From Rhododendron vialii (taxonomy: Eukaryota > Streptophyta > Magnoliopsida > Ericales > Ericaceae): a stretch of 64,000 nucleotides of DNA. The notes beneath the pieces were generated by a model. It had not been told where the DNA came from, made no database searches, and saw only the letters and a program-made list of their open reading frames with translations. Each line of letters opens with the position of its first letter. Positions within the stretch are counted from its first letter, which is position 1. The stretch covers positions 2,400,501-2,464,500 of the forward strand of contig NC_080564.1 of assembly GCF_030253575.1 (NCBI RefSeq), in the 5' to 3' direction. This document shows, in pieces, positions 57,684 through 64,000 of this stretch. A program made the translations under genes and the position numbers.

Positions 57684-60263
57684 GTTTTTATTTGCCCGCT
57701 GTGTTCTTACAATTATCAGTTACGGAATGATGTGGTTAAACAGGAGAAACTGGAGAGCAAGGACTTCATTCCCTTAATTTTCAGAATGTTGGGATGTTTC
57801 CCTGGACTCAGCCAAGAGTGGATATCAATCAGCAGTACCAAGCCATGTTGGCGGCCGGTTTACAGAATGTAGGAGGTGGGGATTCTCTCAAACAGCAATT
57901 CTTGCAGTTGCAGCAACCTTTCCAGAATCTTCAACATCCGGGTAGTCAAAATCCACTTATGCAGCAGCAACAAGTAAATCAACCAGCAATACCCTTGCAG
58001 ATTCTGCAGCAAGTCAACAATCAGCAACAGGTCAACAACCAGCTAGAGGAACACCGACAGCAACATACTTATCAGGAGGCATTTCCGATCCAGCAGCAGT
58101 CGAATGTTCCATCTCCTTCGTATTCTAAAACAGATTTCTCCGATTCAAACAGTAGTAAATTTTCGGCACCTGTTGCTCCTTGTTTACAAAATATGCTGGG
58201 GTCGATGTGTGCTGAAGGTAGTGGCAATATGTTCAGCTTCTCTAGAACCGGTCAGTCCATGTTCAGTGAGCCTTCCCAACAACCACCACAATGGGTGTCA
58301 AAGTTTACACATTTACAGGCCAATACTTCCGCCAACTCGGTGACGCTTCCATCATATCCTGGGAAAGATTCTTCTGTGGAGCAGGAAAATTGTAGCTCCC
58401 AGAATCATGCTCTTTTTGGTGCCAATATTGATTCTGGATTACTCCTCCCCACTACGCTACCGAATATTGGTACTTCAGTCAATACTGATGTGTCCTCTAT
58501 GCCGTTAGGAGCTCCAGGGTTCCAGAATTCTTTGTATGGATGCATCCAAGACTCTTCTGAGTTGTTGCATAGTGCAGCAAATGTTGACCCCACAACCCCC
58601 ACCCGTACATTTGTGAAGGTGCAAACCCCAATGTTCACTGTGTATTTGGGATTGGTTTCTTTCGACATAGGACATTTAAACAAAATATTTACGCAGTTTG
58701 TCTTGTTTGGTTAGATAAAACTCAAGTAAAACTTATTTTTGGGAAAACAAATGCCCAGGACTTTAAAACGACTTATGCATCAAATCACTTTATGTCAATT
58801 TTTGGAATGGATCGATTGTAGTACAGCCAACAAGTCTTCACGAGCTGTGAGTTTTCTGTCTGCTTCTCAATGTTTCCCCTCCATTGGTAGCAATATACTC
58901 CAAGGTGTAGAATCTCCTACCACCACCACCACCTGAAACCACCATTCGGCAAATGGCATTGCCACATGAGATATGAAGAAGAGTTCATTCTCCTCTTACT
59001 CATTTGTGATCTGAAAGGTGCACAGAGCAGGGAATTAGCTTACTGCTTTCTAGGGATTGACGGGAGAGTATTGAAATCAAGTACCTCTTTCGCCAATTGA
59101 TTTTTTCATGTCAACCAAAGACCGCAAAATGGACATTAATAAAGCATTTTTGTAAACCATTTACTGGGAAAATATTTTACGGCAGAAATTGTTTACATTG
59201 AATCAAACTTTTTCTGCAGAGTATTCAGCGGATATAACATTTGTAGTATTTGCAGGTTTACAAATCGGGGTCCGTTGGACGGTCACTGGACATCACTCGG
59301 TTCAACAGCTACCATGAGCTGAGAGAGGAGCTGGGTCAGATGTTTGGGATTGAAGGGTTGTTGGAAGACCCTCAGAGATCAGGCTGGCAGCTTGTATTCG
59401 TTGACAGGGAGAACGATGTGCTTCTCCTTGGAGACGACCCATGGGAGTAAGTAGTTAACTGTATACCAGCGCTTTCTTATACTGTTCTACATGGTGTCAA
59501 CTTCCTAACCATTGATTTACTATTGTCTTCTTGTTTTTGATTGTCTTTTGTTGTGATTTAGAATGCTAAGAACTTTTCTTTAAACTCTAGCTGTAACTTG
59601 ATTTACCGGGGAATAGGCATTTGCCACCCAAAGGCACAAAGCATTTGATATCTGGATGTGATGTGGAAGTTTTCGGTCTGCCTCGTCCCCTTCTGCCTTC
59701 CTAACTATCTTTGACATATTCTATTTATGCTATGTTTGGATCTTGGAGTTATAGATTAAAAGGAATAGGAAAGGGGAAAGATAGGAAAAGAAACTGAGTA
59801 GTTTTCTCTTTTTGGTGTGGATTACAAGAAGAAAATGAATAATGACTTGAATAGTTATTTTGTTTTACAAGTTCTTTTTCCCTCTTTTGTCTAGTTGGCC
59901 ATATAGATGGTGGACATCTGTACTTGTTTCATTTACCTTACATATATATTCGCATTTGGATTTGTCCAATTGGTATTAACTCTATCGTACTGTCTACACC
60001 TATAGTCCGTGGAAGGTAAGAGAATTCTAAATAATTATGTCTTAATGGTCACTAATTTCCTTTGGACTCGCTTGATCTTTTGCAGGGCATTTGTAAATAA
60101 TGTCTGGTACATCAAGATACTCTCACCAGAGGATGTGCAGAAACTGAGGAAGGAAGAAGTTGAATCCTTCAGCCAACACACAGGTGAAAGGACGAATACC
60201 AGTGGGAGTGATGCTCGAAACCTTGTTTCTGGACTACCCTTTGCTGGCTCCCTTGAATACTGA
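51893..60263 (+). CDS. ARF8: Auxin response factor 8
   Basis: Activator-class auxin response factor; in plants ARF8 acts in flower, fruit and root development under miR167 control. Fourteen exons: 51893-51935, 52156-52268, 52544-52642, 52761-52817, 52903-53058, 53141-53225, 54353-54443, 54561-54725, 54801-54923, 55346-55421, 56819-56966, 57744-58618, 59256-59446, 60086-60263. They join in frame to 799 residues. The N-terminus [11 protein letters not shown] is specific to ARF8. The B3 DNA-binding domain spans about 124-226 ([20 protein letters not shown]) and the ARF domain about 250-332. Residues 386-677 form a glutamine-rich middle region, and the PB1 domain ([29 protein letters not shown]) is at about 678-765. 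The start of exon 12 is atypical (see findings). Otherwise intact. Confidence 0.92.
57629..57683 (+). repeat. (CT)n tract in ARF8 intron 11
   Basis: About 55 bp of CT dinucleotides, interrupted once by an A, ending about 60 bp before the predicted exon 12 acceptor. It could serve as part of the polypyrimidine tract. Confidence 0.8.
59375..59395 (+). promoter_or_regulatory. miR167 target site in ARF8 exon 13
   Basis: GAGATCAGGCTGGCAGCTTG plus T, in the codons for a RSGWQLV stretch. This is the site known to be cleaved by miR167 in ARF6 and ARF8. The core GGCTGGCAGCTT is unchanged, so post-transcriptional control by miR167 is expected. Confidence 0.9.
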
Positions 60264-61270
60264 ATGATTGAGAATGAAAATGCAGTCTTCCGAATTCAGT
60301 TTGCTTCAAGAACCGTCGTCGTCTTCTAGTTCTAGAATTCTACTATTTTGTATTTACTTCTTTTGTTCTTTTCAACTACTGAAGCTTTATACATGCTTAT
60401 TTAGTTGTTTTTTTAAAGTATGGAGTTTCGTGGATATTATTCAAGTAATATCGAACTTAGTATGAAGGGATGAGAGAACTAGGAACATGTTTGGCTAGCC
60501 TAGTCTTTAGCCCTTGAAACCAGGGCATCAAATTGTATTGTGGTTATCCTGTAATTTCCCTTGATTTTCACAACCTCTTCTATGTTCCTTTGTATTGCCA
60601 AACTGCATTTCTACCCACCTGCTGGGTTCATTAGCTTGTGCTTCATTCATAGTGTGAGCATTTGATAGTTCTCTCTCGCTTACCATGCATGTTTAGAGCA
60701 ACCATTTCACATTTATGCTGTGATTGTTGGAATACTGCTTATTGCAGATGTTATTAATGGCCTCAAATCTCTTGCTTTATGTTCTTGACAACTTTGGAAT
60801 GTTGGAACATTGAGCAAAGAGGTGCAGAGGCAAAAATAGTTTTTGCTGAGATTTTGTTCATGTAACTTTTGAAGGAGGGAGATCTTGATTAAATTAAAGT
60901 CGTTATGATTACATTTCAAGTTCATTTGTTTCCACCGATGGCTGGAGACATTCCTTCAAGGCTTCTAGCATAGTTATTGATTTACTAATAATGCTGGACG
61001 CAAGTGATTGCCTCTGGGATCTTTTGGCAGACGGAGTTAATATTAACTACTAGCAAATAAGCGCAAAAGTTGGTTCAACTATCAACTCGTTTGGACAGCT
61101 TTGCTCTGGCTTTGAATGGAGCTCCGGCTGATGGACGTTGAACTCGGTTTCCCGGGATTAGTCAAAGTTCACGAAATTGGACTGAACACTTGATTATCAA
61201 AAATAAAAATCTCAAGTTACTACGATTTATGGGTGGAAGAGGCTTCACGATAACCAAACCAAATTAAACT
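60264..61270. other. ARF8 3' UTR and spacer
   Basis: Probable ARF8 3' UTR followed by sequence without a supported gene. Confidence 0.4.
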
Positions 61271-61650
61271 GAGCCTTGTGTTCCGATAGATTGGGGTCGG
61301 CTACATGAATCCTGTGTTATCCATTGAGCTCTGTCTAGGATTATTTTTTCGCTTAGATTTAGTAAACTCAAGTCCTTTCGTAACAAGGCATCTAAAGTCT
61401 GTTTAGGTATTTTTTCCCTAGCTTGACTGTCAATTACTATCATGTCATTATTCTATTCTTAACTATAACGTCTGTAGGTTTATGATAAATATGTTCGAAC
61501 AATTTTATTCTATTTTCTCTCAATTTATCCTGCATAGGTACAATTCTTACCGTCTTACGAATAATTTCATTTCTAATTCTAGTTTTACCGTACTTCCACT
61601 TTAACATTCTCATTTTAGTTACTTATCTTACTCACTTTTTACTTCAACAT
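61271..61650 (-). mobile_element. Possible RTE-type LINE remnant
   Basis: Contains TTGGGGTCGGCTACATGAATCC near 61291, a motif I associate with the 3' regions of plant RTE-type LINEs. The T/C-rich flank suggests the relic reads on the minus strand, but the orientation is uncertain. No target duplication or open frame was found. Confidence 0.4.
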
Positions 61651-61729
61651 TCTGTCCACAACACACCCAAAGTGGCTCTTCCGATTTGACAGAGTGAAGC
61701 AAGCGGGGGAAGAAGGGACTAGATCACCC

Positions 61730-64000
61730 ATGGGACGGGGGCGGAAGATGGAGTGGGCGGCGAGAGCCAACCACATGGGGGGCATACCGCGGAAGGCAAT
61801 CATCTTCGCTGCGGGGGCTTTCGCCAGAGCCGTCGCAAATCTCCTAAACTCGACCACCGTTCACAATCCCGAAACCCTAATCCGCCTCGTCCGATCCCGC
61901 CCTCCCGGCGTCCCTCTCCTCACCGTCAGCAACCACATGTCCACGTCAGTCAGTCAGTCTTCTCTCTCCTCCCTCTCTCTCTCCCCCTAGATAGTCTACA
62001 TTTTATTATCAATAATACTATGGTGATCACGACCATGTTTTGGATATCAAGTGATAAAAGGGGCCCCACAGCTGCATAATACTAACACGTCGCGTGGTAT
62101 CCTAGACATGATTATCATGTCTTGCCATGCCTAGCCCGGTGACAAGCACAAGCCGTGCCATGAACATTCCTTTTTAACGATGACTTAGGTTCTTTTTCCC
62201 ATAGTAGCATTGGCCGCCATGAACATTCCTTTTTAACGATGACTTAGGTTCTTTTTCCCATAGTTTGTGCTATCACGAGCATTGAAGCCAAACGGCCAAG
62301 ACAAGGTCATGGCTTGTGCTCGTCACCGGGCTAGGCAAGGGATGACAAGACGTGTGCTTGTCGGTCACTGTAGTATTGCTCATCTTAATAAAATCAATTA
62401 GGGGTGATAAACAAGCTGAGTACGTGTAGTTAGTTGTTCGAGTTTGATTTGAAAACTTAACGATTTCAAAATACGTTAACCTTAGCTTATTTATGAGACA
62501 AGCCGATCTTGAATGAACTTTAATCAAGCCGAACAAGTGTTGATCACGAGTAGAATAATATGTTATACATCATGAGCTGAGTATTAGGTTGTTTGTGCTT
62601 GGTTGGAAAGCTGAAGGTGCTTCAAAATATGTTCAAGCTTGATTTTATAATATATCGATCTTGAATGAGTTTTTAACCAACGAACATGAGCTTAAACTAA
62701 TAAACTCGAGTATGTTGGTTAGTTTATCGGCCCGAAATCAATCCTTTACTTTCAGCGTACTTGTAGGTTAACTTTGAAGCCGTAATTTATTTGCTGTTTA
62801 CTTTAATTTTTAGGCATTCGTACTCTGCCTCTACTTGTACCTGGTGAGCTCAAGTCATTACTAGTACGGAAGTATTCTAAGATCTGGAGAAGATTTTGCT
62901 GCTGTCTATGGGTTCTTTAAGAATCACATTAACATTCCATTTTTGGTCTCCGTACAGCTTGAGCGCAACATTCTTTCTAAAATTCGTGATCAGGGTTTGA
63001 CAGTTTAAATGGACACCGAACAAACACGAAAAGGTGTTTGCTAAAACAGAACGGGCAACTTCAGTAATTGTTGTCAGACATTACAGCTATGTTTAGATGA
63101 CCGGAATCATGAGTAGGAATAAGAATATGATTGCCAGGAATCAAATTCCTAGGAATTCAATGTCTGAAGTAATTATATTCTAGTGTTTGGATTGATTCAA
63201 TAATCTTATGTAGGAAACACGTAAACATTTCCATTTTATGAGGATAGAGTCATAAATCTCAGATTACCATGGGGTAATGGAGCCATTAGATTCACACGTA
63301 GGCTTGGAATGATGACTGATTAAATATGTCACCAAGAATTACATCCATATTCCGGTCTATTCCAAAGGTAGGAATCATGAATATGACATCACATTCCCAT
63401 TCCTCCTAAAGATTCCTGCCATCCCAACTGAGGCTACTACAAGTTCTCCTGTAGATGGAAAGTTCCTGTGTAGAAAACATTAAGCGAAATGTTCTAATTC
63501 GTTGTGATTTCCATACTGCAATCCTAGCAGATGGAGACAGTTTGACATGGATGGATGTCTTCTTTTACGGGATTTTCTTTCTCCATGGGGCTGATCATCT
63601 CACTGGAACCCGAAATAAATGAATCAGTTATTCTCACTGTTGTACGGCTTCATTTTTAATGAACGATCAAATAAAACAAAAAGGTTCATCCTGATGCCAT
63701 TGATAGAACCAAGCTCTTAATTCAAATCATGCTAATATTTACCTTAGATGGTAATGGGATTCACTTCTCAGTCATTACTTCTGATGGGTTTTATTTGGTT
63801 CATCGCAAAGATTTAGACAGGCATAATGGGTTGAGAGATCTTCATCAGGGGCCTCTAAAATATTGGTATTATTGCAGGTTGGATGACCCTGTGATGTGGG
63901 GATTCAAGGGCTTTCCCACAATGGATGCAAATTTGGCACGATGGGTACTCGCTGCAGAGGACATATGCTTCAAGAATCCGGTGCTGTCATATTGTTTCCG
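61730..64000 (+). CDS. Tafazzin-type acyltransferase, 5' part
   Basis: Membrane phospholipid acyltransferase of the tafazzin family. Plant members remodel phospholipids; an N-acylphosphatidylethanolamine synthase activity has been described for the Arabidopsis protein. Exon 1 (61730-61944) reads MGRGRKMEWAARANHMGGIP and then VRSRPPGVPLLTVSNHMST. Exon 2 starts at 63878 with LDDPVMWGFKGFPTMDANLA and RWVLAAEDICFKNP and runs to the window edge. The catalytic HX4D motif (HMSTLD) is split by the 1.9-kb intron. The gene is cut by the end of the window, not broken. An in-frame GTG at 61694 is not favoured over the ATG. Confidence 0.9.
62105..62350. repeat. Inverted repeat with an internal 59-bp tandem repeat
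   Basis: Outer arms are TCATGTCTTGCCATGCCTAG, with CCCGGTGACAAGCACAAGCC, and the mirrored GGCTTGTGCTCGTCACCGGG, with CTAGGCAAGGGATGACAAGA. Between them the block CCATGAACATTCCTTTTTAA, through CCCATAGT, occurs twice, at 62158-62205 and 62217-62264. All of it lies in tafazzin intron 1. Confidence 0.65.
63080..63430. mobile_element. Tourist-like MITE in tafazzin intron 1
   Basis: Ends of the GTTTAGATGACCGGAATCAT and GATTCCTGCCATCCCAACT kind, with mirrored inner blocks (AGGAATAAGAATATGATTGC / GACATCACATTCCCATTCCT). This GGAAT/ATTCC-rich layout is seen in PIF/Harbinger-type MITEs. Boundaries approximate. Confidence 0.4.

Noticed and set aside
51893-60263. ARF8 as a pseudogene because of exon 12
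   Set aside because: All 14 exons join in frame with GT..AG borders and the domains and miR167 site are intact; a shortened spacer is the simpler reading.

Overview
The window is nuclear DNA of a flowering plant. Its genes have spliced introns with GT..AG borders, its proteins are plant-type (ARF8, an E-class PPR protein, plant-type MGST3, LSM8 and tafazzin), and the spacers are AT-rich and full of foldback MITEs, LTR elements and LINE tails. Gene content points to a eudicot. I cannot name the species from sequence alone.

Layout. 1-5640 is a repeat field with no host gene: two long inverted-repeat elements, smaller foldbacks and a tRNA-type SINE. 6348-13275 (minus) is an eight-exon Upf1/SEN1-like SF1 helicase whose exons join in frame to 1104 codons. 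13276-21390 is transposon territory: a MULE-type foldback with a 9-bp target duplication (14031-15454), a solo LTR (15798-16503), Stowaway-like MITEs, and a Pack-MULE-like element (17296-19784). That element carries the first exon of an O-fucosyltransferase gene and is itself split by two younger MULE-type MITEs. 21391-30617 holds three tandem copies of a microsomal glutathione S-transferase 3 (MAPEG) gene; the second and third sit in a direct duplication of about 3.3 kb. 32700-35847 is LSM8 with an intron in its 5' UTR. 38334-38903 is a single-exon small membrane protein. 41059-42678 (minus) is an intronless PPR gene. 43709-47818 is an LTR element with matched LTRs, a 5-bp target duplication and no visible coding capacity. 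51893-60263 is ARF8 in 14 exons with the miR167 site in exon 13. 61730 to the window end is the 5' part of a tafazzin-type acyltransferase gene.

Functional links. The host genes are unrelated housekeeping or regulatory loci: RNA helicase, glutathione/peroxide metabolism, U6 snRNA binding, organelle RNA processing, auxin response and phospholipid remodelling. From memory, the helicase, MGST3, LSM8 and perhaps the small membrane protein have counterparts close together in Arabidopsis around At1g65700-At1g65820, so the left two thirds is probably a conserved eudicot block. The most notable structures are the nested Pack-MULE, the MGST3 array with its dated insertions and changed C-termini, and a probable erosion of the start of ARF8 exon 12. 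All exon borders were read by eye from splice signals, frame and family similarity; no alignment or transcript evidence was available.
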